Shown: positions 10,503 to 25,345, counted from the stretch's first letter. The stretch: 64,000 nt of DNA from Panulirus ornatus (GCF_036320965.1 NC_092242.1:68112020-68176019), one strand, 5' to 3'. The notes: generated by a model from the sequence alone, not told the origin. Made by a program: numbers and translations.

Positions 10503-12470
10503 ACGATACAAAAATAGAGAAAGTCATTATACATGAAAACAAAATCTTTCGTACTGGCAAATCAACTCTAATAAAAGGAAAACACGAGGTTAATTAAGAA
10601 ACCGTAAATTAGGTGAAATAGCGAAATACTCTTAATTTCGTACAAACGTTCGATTGCTATTTTAACTGTAGCACACACGATGTATCTTACCTGCTATTAC
10701 ACGAGCAGAAATGACACATTAGTCATGTTAAACCAACATGGCGAGTCCGAAAAAAAAAAAGAAAATCAATCCAGCGACAAAAAACGAGAGGAGGGAGGGT
10801 CCGAGTGGGTGGACTAAATTTACTTTACCACGGCCGCTTCTGTCTTGTCCAATCAACGCTTTAAAGGTCACTGCCCACATTTGTCGAAGTTATAACAAAC
10901 GTTGAGGCTTTTATTATATACATATATACAGATCCATCCTCCGTATGTAAAAAGAATTGGTCGATGCGGATTTCCTTTCACAATTCTGGACACGGAAAAT
11001 GATTACGAATCATCCACGACATACGTCAATGTTATGTGCCTCACACGTTGAAGGTATATTGGCGGAGTCTTATGGCTGTAGAACGTAGCCTCTGTTGTGT
11101 CTCCAGTAAGGCGGACATACAGAAAGTTTCCGCAGTATTGGCTGGTTGGTTATCTGGGACTGTCTTAATCCTCCTAAGAACACAAGCTCTCTCGCTAGGT
11201 ACTATACGAGCCATCGTCTATATTACTAAGACTTACGGAAGAGGAGACGATCCAACTTACTGTAAGAGACTGAGGATTGGATTACACTATACCGGTAATG
11301 TAATCAGTGTTGGAAACCTTTTAAGCAAGCGATGGGTATAAACGACAAGACCCACCACCCACACTCACTTTATTGAACTGATGATAGTAATTCTATGATA
11401 CTTAACGTTAGCGGCTTGTGTTATACGGTCACAAGCTTACATTAGCAATAGAACAAGGTGGAAACGAACGTACGTTGTCATACAGGAGTTAAGTGGCATA
11501 GTCATAAGACACTGAACAAGAGGCATGAATATATTTCACGTCATTTTCTTTTTTTCGTATTTTTCCTTTACTGACAACAGCCTCCTTTACGACAGACATG
11601 CAGTGAACACACACTCTGTCAGTCGTGGTTGGTCTATCTGCGCATCTGTTGACGAACTGGTCACTGCTGACGTTATTAATCTGTTTTCCCAAGATTTTTT
11701 CGTGTATGTTCACTGTTCTACCTCTATGAAATAGAAAAAAAAAATTTGATTGGCGTACTGGAACGAAATGAATGCATACCCCCAACCACCCCCTCCAGTG
11801 TTTACACGAAATTGGTAGCCAAGTGTATACAAAGTTAATTCAATTGAAGTACTAACCCGATGAATTTCGAAACGTGCAGTTCTTTCGGCTTATGTGTCAC
11901 AGCATAGGAGATTAGGAAACGCATTCAAATAAAGCATCAAATAAACACTGTATTTAGCAATGCAGTTGGAAAAAAGAGACTTTAGAATCCATGATAATCA
12001 TTGATGAAATATAATTTTGGACGACATCAAAACATCACACGTTAATCTTCTAAATGTATTCAACAAAGTTTGCAAAGCTTTAGTTTAATATCAGCTGACA
12101 ACTGTGATAGTAGTCGATTAACCAATCTAGGGACTAGATTGCAATACAGACGAAAAGATTTCTGAATTTATACCGGGATAACTTCTGTACAAAATTCTTT
12201 TATGTTCACCAAAATTTTACAGACTCATCTTTCAACGTGTAAATAACAAAATCTTCACAGGTTTCGGATTAATCTGATTACAACTCTGAGAGGAGATAAC
12301 TACATAATTTTGGTACTATACTCAACAAAACTAAAAAATAAAATATGTAAACTAGTTCAACCCATCGTAACTTTTGTAAGAATTTTCACAGAGATCAATT
12401 AAGTTTTGTATCTTTTCTGTTACGTGTCTTGTGAATCTTCAAGTATATTTCAAATCAAATAATGAGCTAA
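10503..12470. other. No gene recognised
   Basis: About 2 kb of AT-rich, low-repeat sequence. The longest frame (101 codons at 11,036-11,341, plus) has no recognisable motif. Short TA/CATATA runs occur at about 10,915-10,930. A simple intergenic or intronic stretch. Confidence 0.5.
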
Positions 12471-12471
12471 T

Positions 12472-12551
12472 GAGGTAGTCACAACGATTAATGAAGTAAT
12501 GAGGTAGTCACAACGATTAATGAGGTAATGAGGTAGTCAGAAAGATTAATT
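12472..12551. repeat. 29-bp tandem repeat, 3 copies
   Basis: The landmark GAGGTAGTCA recurs at 12472, 12501 and 12530, a spacing of exactly 29. Each is followed by CAACGATTAATG or a one-step variant. Confidence 0.95.
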
Positions 12552-13625
12552 CCTGATTGTATGGAGGACTGTCCACACATCTGTGGCGGTTCCTGATCTA
12601 AAAAGCTTAAGCTCGATCCATTTTCTCTCTACATCGGACTGTTAGTTCTCTTTTTCTCTTTTGTGGGTATTACTCTGGTCTCTCCTCCAGAGATGTGGGT
12701 GTTTGCCTACCTGCTGCATTGACTTAACGGCGTAGTACTCGGAGTGTCACTGTTTCACATTGTTCCTGTGTGGGCCAATTGCACCTCACAGGGAAGGGCT
12801 GTTGTAAAATCTTTACTATCCTGACTCATTCCAAACAACTCTGACCTTTTTAAAACGCTTATTTTTCCAACCCCTAAAAAAAAACTCATTCCTCTTTATG
12901 ATAATGAAGCTTTCTTTCGTATTTCTTTTGTTTCATACAAGTTTTCTGTGGAATCTTATACGTGACTGGGGACATACATATATATATATATAAAAAAGTA
13001 AACAGTCATCAATTCTAATTCTGGCTGCTAGAAAATGTATCATTTCCTAAACCAGGAGACGGTATCAGTGACTGGAATCTCAACATCCAAGAAGGCGACT
13101 TACATACAGAACACTACTAAGCACAAACTACTTTTAGCCTGATACTCCTCATGTGGTATCAGATACAACAGCTCGGAGGATTAATCTCCTGCCACACACG
13201 CAAGATTAGAAGAACACCCGGAGACTTACAGACTTTCTTGCAGTGCTTCTTTCTTTTTCACATGACTGACCAAGGTTGCGTGCACAGTGCCGCACTGGTG
13301 TGCATACCTGAGGACCCCAATATTGTACTTATACACGGGGCGCGAAATTCAACCTGTCCGGTTCGTATAATAAACTTATCACAATGTGATCATCATCTTT
13401 GACAAGAGGATGGCAGTCTGGAAAAGATGTTTAATGAATCCAACACGAACAACGAGCTGGACAAAAAAGAGGATCATCGTATTCTCAAATGCTGGAAGCT
13501 CAGGGGATCTAAAAGGGATTTATTCATTTATATTCCTTTTATAAACCCTCAGGAGATGGTAAGCAAAAGGCATTTGCCAAAAAGAACAACGGCATTTCAA
13601 CACCCAATATGGTTAACGGATCGCT
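12552..13625. other. No gene recognised
   Basis: Unique sequence with a short TA tract at about 12,979-12,992. No coding or RNA signal was recognised. Confidence 0.5.
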
Positions 13626-13632
13626 GGGGGAA

Positions 13633-13822
13633 ATGCTGAAGACTGAGACTACAATACTGAAGCCTGAGGCTGCAAGACTGAAGCCTGAGGCTGCAATGCT
13701 GAAGACTGAAACTACAATACTGAAGCCTGAGGCTGCAAGACTGAAGCCTGAGGCTACAATACTGAAGCCTGAGGCTGCAAGACTGAAGACTGAGGCTACA
13801 ATACTGAAACCTGAGGCTGCAA
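13633..13822. repeat. 21-bp minisatellite, 9 copies
   Basis: Nine direct copies of a 21-base unit around CTGAAGCCTGAGGCTGCAA. On the plus strand they read as a 7-residue repeat (ILKPEAA, RLKPEAA, MLKTETT). Because 21 is divisible by three, the array stays open in several frames on both strands, which explains the overlapping 80-, 101- and 103-codon frames. A-type (AAGCCTGAGGC) and variant (AAGACTGARRC) units alternate irregularly. Confidence 0.95.
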
Positions 13823-14025
13823 TGCCCTGTAATCCGGAGGACACACGATAACAGTGTCTGCGAAGCCGTAACCCTCCTCCCCTGACAAAGACATAGGGGT
13901 GGGTGCAACGGCGACTGTCATCACAGACGTCCAGATAAGATGGAATGGACCACAGCTGTCAAAGGGAGCAACCATAATACTCCTAGGTAGATAAGGGATT
14001 TACTCATGCCGGAAACCAACAGAAT

Positions 14026-14105
14026 AACTCAAGTTGTTGGCTCGAGCCGTAACTCAAGCTGTTGGTTCGAGATGTAACTCAAGCTGTTGGCTCATAGTCT
14101 AACTT
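14026..14105. repeat. 25-bp tandem repeat, 3 copies
   Basis: AACTCAAGYTGTTGGYTCGA recurs at 14026, 14051 and 14076, with a trailing start at 14101. It lies immediately upstream of the next minisatellite. Confidence 0.93.
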
Positions 14106-14120
14106 AAACCTCATGAGCTC

Positions 14121-14335
14121 TTCGGTACAATCCTTGAACACGAAGCCTAATGGAACAGCCTTGAACACGAGGCACGACGGAACGGCCCTTGAAACACGAG
14201 GCACGACGAAATAGGCCCATGAATACGAGGCACGGTGGAACGGCCCTTGAACACGATTTGGCGACTCTTAAGGACGTTGGAAAGACCACCAATTTTACGC
14301 ATCGGTACGACCCTCGAACACAAAAGAAAGGTGCG
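14121..14335. repeat. Minisatellite of the CGGTACGACC family, diverged, 27-29 bp unit
   Basis: About five diverged units of the type CGACGGAACGGCCCTTG + AACACGAGGCA, then a copy CATCGGTACGACCCTCGAAC at about 14,299. The core CGGTACGACCCTTGA links it to arrays at 28.05, 39.33 and 48.71 kb. It is followed by GGGTATAAATGGAGTGGCCT and GACCTGACCCTT at 14,341-14,378, words also found beside the other arrays. Confidence 0.75.
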
Positions 14336-14379
14336 ACTCCTGGGTATAAATGGAGTGGCCTTTGACCTGACCCTTCAAG

Positions 14380-15399
<1,020 letters not shown>

Positions 15400-15443
<44 letters not shown>
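15400..15443. repeat. (CT)n microsatellite
   Basis: A pure CT array of about 22 units. Confidence 0.96.
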
Positions 15444-15445
<2 letters not shown>

Positions 15446-15551
15446 AAGACAGTAGGTAACCAACGGCCATAATCCCATACATACACAAACCAGCGTTACA
15501 GCCTTGCCCAAAGGTGACGTTTCACTTCGTGCTGGCGGAGTCTGGTAACAC

Positions 15552-15554
<3 letters not shown>

Positions 15555-15612
<58 letters not shown>
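15555..15612. repeat. (TA)n microsatellite
   Basis: A pure TA array with short GT and CA edges. Confidence 0.96.
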
Positions 15613-15615
<3 letters not shown>

Positions 15616-15796
15616 CCACACACATTAGTCATATTGCATTCAGGCACTGTGGACGGCGAACCTAACCAAACTTGTTCAAATTCCTCTTGCGATATCATCA
15701 AACTCTTTCTGTCGTGGTACACGTCGTCCACTGATCAAATGTGTTAATAAACGACGACACGACGACGTTTCTGCAACCATGATTACCTCAGGGTTT

Positions 15797-15798
<2 letters not shown>

Positions 15799-15841
<43 letters not shown>
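15799..15841. repeat. (CA)n microsatellite
   Basis: A pure CA array of about 21 units. Confidence 0.96.
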
Positions 15842-15843
<2 letters not shown>

Positions 15844-16007
15844 AACGTCACCTATACCCTACCATGGTCTCATTTTGGGGTGGGGAGGGGAAGGGGGAGA
15901 AGACCTTCCAACTCAAACATGTGTGATGCTGCGTAAATTAAAAATGCTGAGAGAATGAAGGAGGAGGGAGGGGAAAGAAAAGAATAATCCCATCGAAATT
16001 ATCTTTT

Positions 16008-16031
16008 AAGTCCAAAATATTCATTCATACG

Positions 16032-16079
<48 letters not shown>

Positions 16080-16108
16080 AGTCTATGAATATTGTCCTAA
16101 GCACTTAT

Positions 16109-16173
<65 letters not shown>

Positions 16174-16205
16174 AGTCCATGAATATTGCCCTAAGCACTT
16201 ACTCA

Positions 16206-16275
<70 letters not shown>

Positions 16276-16310
16276 TCCGTGAGACCATGAATGTTGCCCA
16301 ATTCCGTGGG
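16008..16310. repeat. Compound tandem: three CT arrays separated by a repeated 35-bp segment
   Basis: Three CT arrays (about 16034-16078, 16112-16172, 16207-16272) alternate with copies of TAAGTCYATGAATATTGYCC + TAAGCACTTAYTCAT. Diverged copies also lie before the first array (AAGTCCAAAATATTCATTCAT) and after the third (GAGACCATGAATGTTGCCC). The higher-order unit of spacer plus array is about 94 bp and has expanded as one block. Confidence 0.93.
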
Positions 16311-16606
16311 ATTCCCAGTCAGCTGTCGAAACTTGCCTAATTGCTTGGGGATTAGGTCGGCCCTAATCGAGAACTCAGATTTGCGACCGAGTGTCGCAGT
16401 AGCGGAGGTTCCTCCCTAGTGTAGGTCTTGCTAGCTTCCTTGTAACGAGTGGCGGCCGCTGGGACGGCTGCATTACGCCTTCTCATTCCCACATTTTTTC
16501 GAGTTCTTTACTGGACTTCATCTGGCCTTGAGGGTACGAGCGCGCGCGCGCAAGTCGCAAGTCCGCAAGCACGGACAGCCAGACAGGCATAATATGACGG
16601 ACATAT
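16311..16606. other. No gene recognised
   Basis: Unique sequence, including GCGCGCGCGC at about 16,541-16,550. Confidence 0.4.
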
Positions 16607-16620
16607 TGTGTGTGTGTGTG

Positions 16621-16660
<40 letters not shown>
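16607..16660. repeat. (TG)n microsatellite
   Basis: A TG array with one interruption (GCG at about 16,627). Confidence 0.95.
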
Positions 16661-16661
<1 letters not shown>

Positions 16662-16771
16662 ATCCCCGAAGGTGTGAACTATATCACGAAAGTGCTTGGA
16701 TGTTCTGTGTTTCATTATACCTTGTGGCTACAAGTATATTCTTGAATCACGTATTCTTTTGTGATTTATCT

Positions 16772-16772
16772 G

Positions 16773-16820
<48 letters not shown>
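16772..16820. repeat. (CA)n-(TA)n compound microsatellite
   Basis: A CA array passing into a TA array. Confidence 0.95.
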
Positions 16821-16826
<6 letters not shown>

Positions 16827-17087
16827 TACAGATTACTCGTATGACTGCTGTTTACGTGTTACGAGATCAACGAATATGCCAAATCAAAACCAAGGCACTG
16901 CTCTCACTATCCTCAAATGGAATGAAGACGACTTGAGCAAAACACTTGATGGAATACGATTCTGTTGCTGTAAATAGTCTCGACAACCTAACCTTTAGAC
17001 GTGACTCGAACCCATCCTTAAAGACATGTTCTCCATCTCCCACCAATGAAAAAATATATCAGAGGTTATAATCGTAAGAAAATATCA

Positions 17088-17089
<2 letters not shown>

Positions 17090-17138
<49 letters not shown>
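17090..17138. repeat. (CT)n microsatellite
   Basis: A pure CT array of about 24 units. Confidence 0.96.
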
Positions 17139-17142
<4 letters not shown>

Positions 17143-17155
17143 AGGGCAGTCACCT

Positions 17156-17575
17156 CTCCCCCCCCCCTCTAGGTAGTCCATACCAGCAGTCAACCCTCCC
17201 CCCCCATGACCCCAACCCACTTTCCCCCTCACTAGGTAGCGCAAACGATGACCCCGGACGCCCCCCCCCCCCCCCCTCCTCGCAGCTACGACGCGCTGGT
17301 ACGTGCGACAACTGGGGTTCTCATGCCAACAACGTAAAGCACTTTAGGAGGAGCAGGAGCGAGTTAATGGCCTTCCCTGCCTCATCCAGGCGAGGGAGGG
17401 GGAGGGGGGGAAGGTATCGCCGCCACACAACCCCCCCTCCCCCTCCCCCCAGTTGTTGCATGGGGGGAATTACCATCAGACATGAGACCCTCCGGTAAAC
17501 AACCTCACCCCCTTTTACCACCCGAACCAACCCCTGCTTTACCCCCCCTCAAAAACCCTCCCCCACCCACCATCA
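17156..17575. repeat. Homopolymer-rich C/G region
   Basis: Many C runs of 6 to 17 lie on the plus strand (17157, 17198, 17262, 17431, 17538) with some G runs (17391-17409, 17461-17467). G-quadruplex and i-motif potential is high. Indel errors are likely here, so frames through it should not be trusted. Confidence 0.85.
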
Positions 17576-17634
17576 AAGGAGGAGAAAATGGTGGCCAGTC
17601 CTCCTGAGTCACATTAAAGTCACTCTCGTTATGC

Positions 17635-17635
<1 letters not shown>

Positions 17636-17677
<42 letters not shown>
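17636..17677. repeat. (CA)n microsatellite
   Basis: A pure CA array of about 20 units. Confidence 0.96.
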
Positions 17678-17679
<2 letters not shown>

Positions 17680-18039
17680 CGTTGGATGTGGTTCTTAGCG
17701 TTGCTAACGAGGTGGTCGAAACTTATCATTTAACGGATAGAATCAAATAATGAAAATAGAGTCATTCGCCCAAATTATACAATGTCAATACAATTTCTAG
17801 TAAGAAAAAAAAATATTCAGAAACAAGTCCTAACTCAGAGGCTAATGTAGGAAAGTTAGTGTAGAATGGTACAGGGGGAAGTTTTACATGTAAATACAGT
17901 GATTAACACAGAGAAATACAGCTGATCCCTCACCATCTCACACTGTCACTCAGCATTACAGAGGATAGGAACGGGAGGTCATGAGGCTATGAGGCTGGTG
18001 TGTTCCTAGCCGAGATGACCTGACCCCCTGAAAGCCGTC

Positions 18040-18165
18040 CTTGGTCAATCAATCCACCAACCCTGAAGGGAGGATGAACAGCTAGGGTAGACTGTCAGCC
18101 GAACACACCCACGCCCAAGATACGAACCTGGTCGAGCGCCTGTGTTGTTAACTGCTCCTGGTTAC
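18040..18165 (-). mobile_element. tRNA-like SINE fragment, copy 1
   Basis: Read on the minus strand it has the B-box-like CCAGGTTCGTATCTTGGG followed by a body with AGCTGTTCATCCTCCCTT and CAGGGTTGGT. The body matches 19,555-19,590 and 63,936-63,972. A tRNA-derived head with a conserved body is the normal build of arthropod SINEs. No poly-A end or target-site duplication was identified. Confidence 0.6.
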
Positions 18166-18248
18166 CAGATTTTTTTTTTTGGGGGGGAGGTATCGTTTCT
18201 TCTTTTACGAGGTGGAGCAACGAAATCAGGTCAAGACTTTATGGGATG
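18166..18248. repeat. Poly-T followed by poly-G
   Basis: T10-G7 at about 18,171-18,187 beside the SINE head, then unique sequence. Confidence 0.7.
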
Positions 18249-18276
18249 GTGTGTGTGTGTGTGTGTGTGTGTGTGT
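18249..18276. repeat. (GT)n microsatellite
   Basis: A short pure GT array. Confidence 0.95.
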
Positions 18277-18359
18277 TGAGCATCATACAGTCAAGATGAA
18301 CATTAAGTATTTTTCTTATAGGATTCCCAGTATTAATACTGGCCTTCACAACTGAATGG

Positions 18360-18362
<3 letters not shown>

Positions 18363-18424
<62 letters not shown>
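18363..18424. repeat. (CT)n microsatellite
   Basis: A pure CT array of about 30 units. Confidence 0.96.
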
Positions 18425-18426
<2 letters not shown>

Positions 18427-18597
18427 AACTCACACCTGCGTCATACCGCAATCGTGTCATTTCGCGGGAATGTTTAAACCTCACATATTCCACTCCACGG
18501 AACCGGACGGGAAACTTCAAATCCAACCTTTGAAACAGTTAAGTTACCCCAAGTCTTTTGCTCCGATGTACAATGAGAAACAACTCAATTTAAAGAC

Positions 18598-18668
18598 CTC
18601 CCCCCCTCCGTACTCCCCTCCCCCTTCCCCCTACACACTAAGGGGGGGGTGGGTGGGGGAGGGGGGTT
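18598..18668. repeat. C-rich block followed by G-rich block
   Basis: C-rich CCCCCCTCCG..CCCCTTCCCCC is followed by GGGGGGGTGGGTGGGGGAGG. The two halves can pair imperfectly and the G half can form quadruplexes. Confidence 0.8.
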
Positions 18669-19029
18669 AAGCCATCCACCACAGTAAAGGTTACATACGA
18701 ACTAATTAACTGCTCAAGTTTATACTATGTAAATATGCCTGAACTCCCGGGTAAAAGTACAGACCATTAACTTTTAACATGAAAATTACCCCGCCCCCCC
18801 CAACCCAACCCCCACATCCATAAATTCGCGTCCGGCAAAACTCCCCATTGTAGGAGATTTATACATGACGGTGAATGCACGTACGTCGTATACATCCACC
18901 CCTCCCCCCCCACACACACACAGTACCCCCACACACTACCCCCACAGCTCTTAATCTTGCTCCTAAAATTTCATGTACGATGCATGAGGCCATTAACGAC
19001 GAGGAGGAAGTCCCCAAGCATATATCAAA
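18669..19029. other. No gene recognised
   Basis: Unique sequence with poly-C patches (about 18,793-18,801, 18,903-18,910). Confidence 0.4.
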
Positions 19030-19540
<511 letters not shown>

Positions 19541-19625
19541 AGAAAAAAAAAAACACCAGCCCCTAGGGGAGGATGAACAGCTGGGCTGACTGCGTACGTA
19601 ATGCACCGACCAGGATTCGAACCTA
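19541..19625 (-). mobile_element. tRNA-like SINE fragment, copy 2
   Basis: On the minus strand GGTTCGAATCCTGGTCGGTG (a close B-box match) is followed by CAGCCCAGCTGTTCATCCTC, CCCTAGGGGCTGGTG and a T-rich end. The body matches the copies at 18.06 and 63.95 kb. Confidence 0.65.
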
Positions 19626-19639
19626 TGCGAAAAAAAAAC

Positions 19640-19850
19640 TCATTGTGTAATGTGTGTAATTCAATGACTAACCCATTTACATGTAATTCAATGACTGTGA
19701 CCCAATTACCGGTAATACAGTGTAGACTATGACCCATTTTCCCGTAATACAATGACGGAGACCCATTTCCCTGTAACTCAATCCCTATTACCCACTCTCC
19801 TGTATTTCAGTCACTGTAATTCAAGCAATGACCCATTTTTCCTGGACTAT
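19640..19850. repeat. Degenerate minisatellite, about 30-33 bp unit, about 6-7 copies
   Basis: Repeated phrases TGTAATTCAATGACT and TGACCCATTTMCC with substitutions and small indels; the last copies fade near 19,850. Confidence 0.8.
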
Positions 19851-20260
19851 TTAATGCTGACTGTATCCAATCATACGCCCCCGCCCACAGGATGGGGTTG
19901 GAGAGCAGTACAAATCTGCCAGACACATTTTGCCACAAAATTTTCCCCTCACTTCCCCCCCGCCCCGTGAATAATAGGAGTCGAATCCCCGTGTCTTGCT
20001 ATGTGTAGGCTGCACGTGACAGCCCCTACCCTAGGTGGAACCACAACTGTCAACAGTAACATGCCAACTGCCGCTAAGATTGAAGGACCAGCTGGGTAAA
20101 TTATGGTAGTATATGTTGGGGTCTGTCAAGCTCGCTCAATACAAGTAACGAGAATCAGAAAACCACCCTTAATGAAAGGCTGGCTGCGTGGGGTAGCACA
20201 CTCATGGCCGGTTTGTTTACATTCAGGAGGTGAGTGACGTCACGGTAAAATAGCAGGGTA
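19851..20260. other. No gene recognised
   Basis: Unique sequence. GTCGAATCCCCGTGT at about 19,980 resembles a B-box but has no supporting tRNA-like context. Confidence 0.4.

Positions 20261-20331
<71 letters not shown>
20261..20331. repeat. (TA)n microsatellite
   Basis: A pure TA array of about 35 units. Confidence 0.97.
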
Positions 20332-20332
<1 letters not shown>

Positions 20333-20579
20333 CAATGCTTACTTAATTCAGTATATCAGTATTAATATTTTCAGAGATGAACCAGGTACAATAAATCGTG
20401 AATGCGTCTTTTCTTGTCTTGCTTACTACACAGACCTAGGATGATAATGTATGGACGATAAATTCATGGCTGCAGCCGGCGAAAAGAAGAGACACTGTTT
20501 AGTCTGTGAGAGAATAAACATACACGCTTTAATCGAGAGATGGATGGTCCGAACGTATACCAACGAGGCTTGCATGCTT

Positions 20580-20650
20580 GGAGGAGGAGGAGGAGGAGGA
20601 GGAGGAGGAGGAGGAGGAGGAGGAGGCGGAGGAGGAGGAGGAGGGGGAGG
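20580..20650. repeat. (GGA)n microsatellite
   Basis: About 23 triplets with one GGC step. Frames read as poly-G, poly-R or poly-E and are artefacts. Confidence 0.96.
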
Positions 20651-20757
20651 TTTTTGTGGGGGACTTTGCCCCTTCAAGAAAGATGGTTATATATCACGAA
20701 GTTTGGAATGGCGTCAAAAAACACGAAAAAAGAGTGACCACACAACCCCGCAGTTAC

Positions 20758-20759
<2 letters not shown>

Positions 20760-20827
<68 letters not shown>
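20760..20827. repeat. (AG)n microsatellite
   Basis: A pure AG array of about 34 units. Confidence 0.97.
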
Positions 20828-20829
<2 letters not shown>

Positions 20830-23424
20830 ATGTATCCATACTCAATTTACGAAATGCAGCTCGTACATTTGCACTAACCAACTTAAGGACATGACATATA
20901 TGTTAATTCTACGTCGAAATAAACCCCCGGAGTTTGAAATTCCACCATGCTGCAACTGTATCTTTTAAGTAATGACAAGAGCAATGGATGGAAATCGCCT
21001 GTGTAATTATGATAACTACAATTGAGGCCTGTGTAATTAAATTTGCTTACTTAATAACATGTACAAGCTAAAATATATTTAATCATTGTCACTGTCAAAG
21101 CCGCAATTACTGTCAAATGCGAAGTCATTAGCGGTGACGGGAACGCCGCCGAGCTAACAACGATAACTGCTGTGTCTTGCTCCGGGTTGAGGGGAGGGAG
21201 GAGGAAAGCTTCGGGGGTATGACGCCTCCTCACCCTCGCTTGTATAGCTGCTGCACACACCACCACGGTCGCCCGCCCTGTGACCATCGATCACGGCGAT
21301 AAATCTCACAGTGGCAAGAGTTGAGTGAGCCCAGTGTATGTCGTCTCCTGATTCATCATCGTCTCCTGATTCATCATTCACATTAGCCGTGTCATTAAGG
21401 ACCTCTAGATCAACACGTAGGCCACTGAAGACGACGTGGAGGACAGCTCGTCTGCTGGAGGCAGCTACTTAAAACATTTCTTTGATCGCTGTACACTGCA
21501 GGGACATTCCCTCCTCCTCCCCTGGTCTTGACAGACAGAGGATACATAATGACTGTCACTCCCTCGGAGCTAAATGTGTGCTGTGTTACTCCCGGTATTG
21601 AAGGAGACTACAATACTGAACCCCTTGGCTGTAGCACAATCTCAGGGATCGTTGATAGGTAAATACTTAACAGAACAGCGTGTTTGGCTCTGGCTCCAGA
21701 TGATTACACAAGAGATGCGATGGTATATAATTCTTGAAAAAATATAGATGCATGCTCTCCATCCTGGTCTCTCGTGAATATAAATGTGCTCGACCTGAAG
21801 ACATATTTCTATCGATGGTGAACCATCAAAAGAACCACAGACGTACCTGGGTTACAGATAAGTTGCCTCCAGTCGGATGACCTGCTGGAAAAACATCCAC
21901 ACTGAGGATCGTCTTGTTCGTGATTCAAACGCTGGGTCAGTCATTCCTTCCTTGATGACAGAGCGCATGTTCATTTGACAGACGAGATCTCCCGGTCTTT
22001 CGACTTCGTAAAAGACATAGATGCTGTTCACATTTTAAAGATTCGTCAGTTTTTATTCTTCATCATCCGTATATAGTATCTGGTAAGCTTGTGTGATAAA
22101 AGATGGACCACTTGCAGGGAAAAAGGAGGAAGGGGAGGTACCTACAAGCACAAGCATTACCTCTTCTCTTACCATCTCTTGTTCTCCTGTGAGACTCTAC
22201 ACTCCCGTCCAAAGTATCAGTCCCAGATTGGCACAGACCTGAGGCGGATCGAGTCCTGTGAATGACCTCACACCCAGTGAACGATGCACTCGCGTAATGA
22301 GCCGTGTGTAATGCGTCGTATCTCGGAAGTCAAAGTCTTAACTGGATTCTGGTGAGCAGGAATCAGCTGTGATTACGGCACGAGGATCTGAGATCGTGGC
22401 ATTCACGTCAGATACGGAGGCAACCTTGCCTTCAGGTAGCATACCCTTTTAGTATGAGCATAACCTGGAACCTGCCTACGTCAAGACAGCAGTATATCCT
22501 GCACACCTGCTCAAAGGTACACATGAGTTAACGTTATATTACTCCTCTTGTCAGAGGCGTTTGGTTTTTATACCAACGATAACTAGAAAAGGAGATTCTT
22601 GACTTCATTGTTCACTTGAATACATTTCTCATCACCCTCCACGTACTTCATCTTGTTCGTCTGTCTACGTCACCAAAAATTTAGGGGCCTTATGTAAACT
22701 CGGTTTCAGACTTCCTCCAAATTCTACAGGAAAATGTAAGTTGATAATAAATCTCTATATTATTCTCTCTTTACCCCACCGTAAACCAAAACGAATCTAG
22801 CGTTACCGTACCGAAAAAACACAAAGGAAAAAAAAATTCCCACACGTCTTCCAAGAGCCAATCGTCACAAAGGATTCCTCTTCACTGTGGTCCTGAAACT
22901 CCCACGGCAACGCATTTTCAGACTGAGGTGGTAAAGAGATTGAACACACCGCTGCCTCGTCCATCAGAACGAGGAACTCTTTGGCCATGCACTCATTTCT
23001 CTTCTGCTTCTTTGATCATCAGGTGTTCCATGCTAAGAACAGCTATGCCACAATCTCTATTACATTCCACCGTTGACATAGACTACGTTCAACCAGCCTG
23101 GGCAGAAAGAGCTGTTGTTCACCTTGCACTCTCTAATACCTAACTCTCTTCTTCTCATAAGTAGCATGCAACTATTTCCTCATACTCTTCCTGATACAAC
23201 GGTTCTTAACCTCTTTATGTATGTGAACTACCTACTAGAGAACTGTTGTGTCTGTGGACCGCCTTCAGCTTACATCCAATATCATATCGAGTCTGAAAAA
23301 TAACCAAGAACAAATAATACCATCCAAACCCTTACTAGAGATGGTACTGGTGGTAGTAACCTGTGGACCACTGGGGTATGGTCCATGGATCACAGGTTAA
23401 GAACCCTTCTACTATCCTCTCGTT

Positions 23425-23428
<4 letters not shown>
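20828..23428. other. No gene recognised
   Basis: About 2.6 kb without a long microsatellite. It is mixed unique sequence; a direct repeat GTCTCCTGATTCATCATC lies at about 21,343-21,378. No frame longer than 80 codons has a recognisable motif. It may be intronic or intergenic. Confidence 0.5.

Positions 23429-23487
<59 letters not shown>
23429..23487. repeat. (CT)n microsatellite
   Basis: A pure CT array of about 29 units. Confidence 0.96.
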
Positions 23488-23489
<2 letters not shown>

Positions 23490-23763
23490 TACATTCTTTT
23501 TCCTATTTTTCTTTCTTTTGTTCTTCTATCTCCCCCTTCCATTTTTATCCATCCTGGGCCTGGCCTCAATGGCGATTTTTTTTCCGTCCGTGGCTGTATT
23601 CTTTGACAGAAAGAAAAAAATAATGGCCAATATCCTCTGTATCACATTCCATGCACAAACCCTCTTCTGGATTTCGAAATTTCAGTAAGTGAAAAAACAT
23701 GAAAAAATACAAAACATATTTCTTTGTGCAGACTTCATTTCTCAGTTTATATACCAAGGCTTT

Positions 23764-23820
23764 TCTTCTTCTTCTTCTTCTTCTTCTTCTTCTTCTTCTT
23801 CTTCCTTTTCTTCTTCTTCT
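23764..23820. repeat. (TTC)n microsatellite
   Basis: A TTC array with one interruption near 23,803. Confidence 0.95.

Positions 23821-25345
<1,525 letters not shown>

Noticed and set aside
16008..16310. Repeat-spacer layout resembling a CRISPR array
   Set aside because: The regularly spaced parts are CT microsatellites and the spacers are near-identical to each other, the reverse of a CRISPR array. The DNA is eukaryotic.
17156..17575. Regulatory GC-rich promoter island
   Set aside because: The GC content comes from homopolymer runs of C and G, not from a CpG-rich sequence, and no gene begins nearby.
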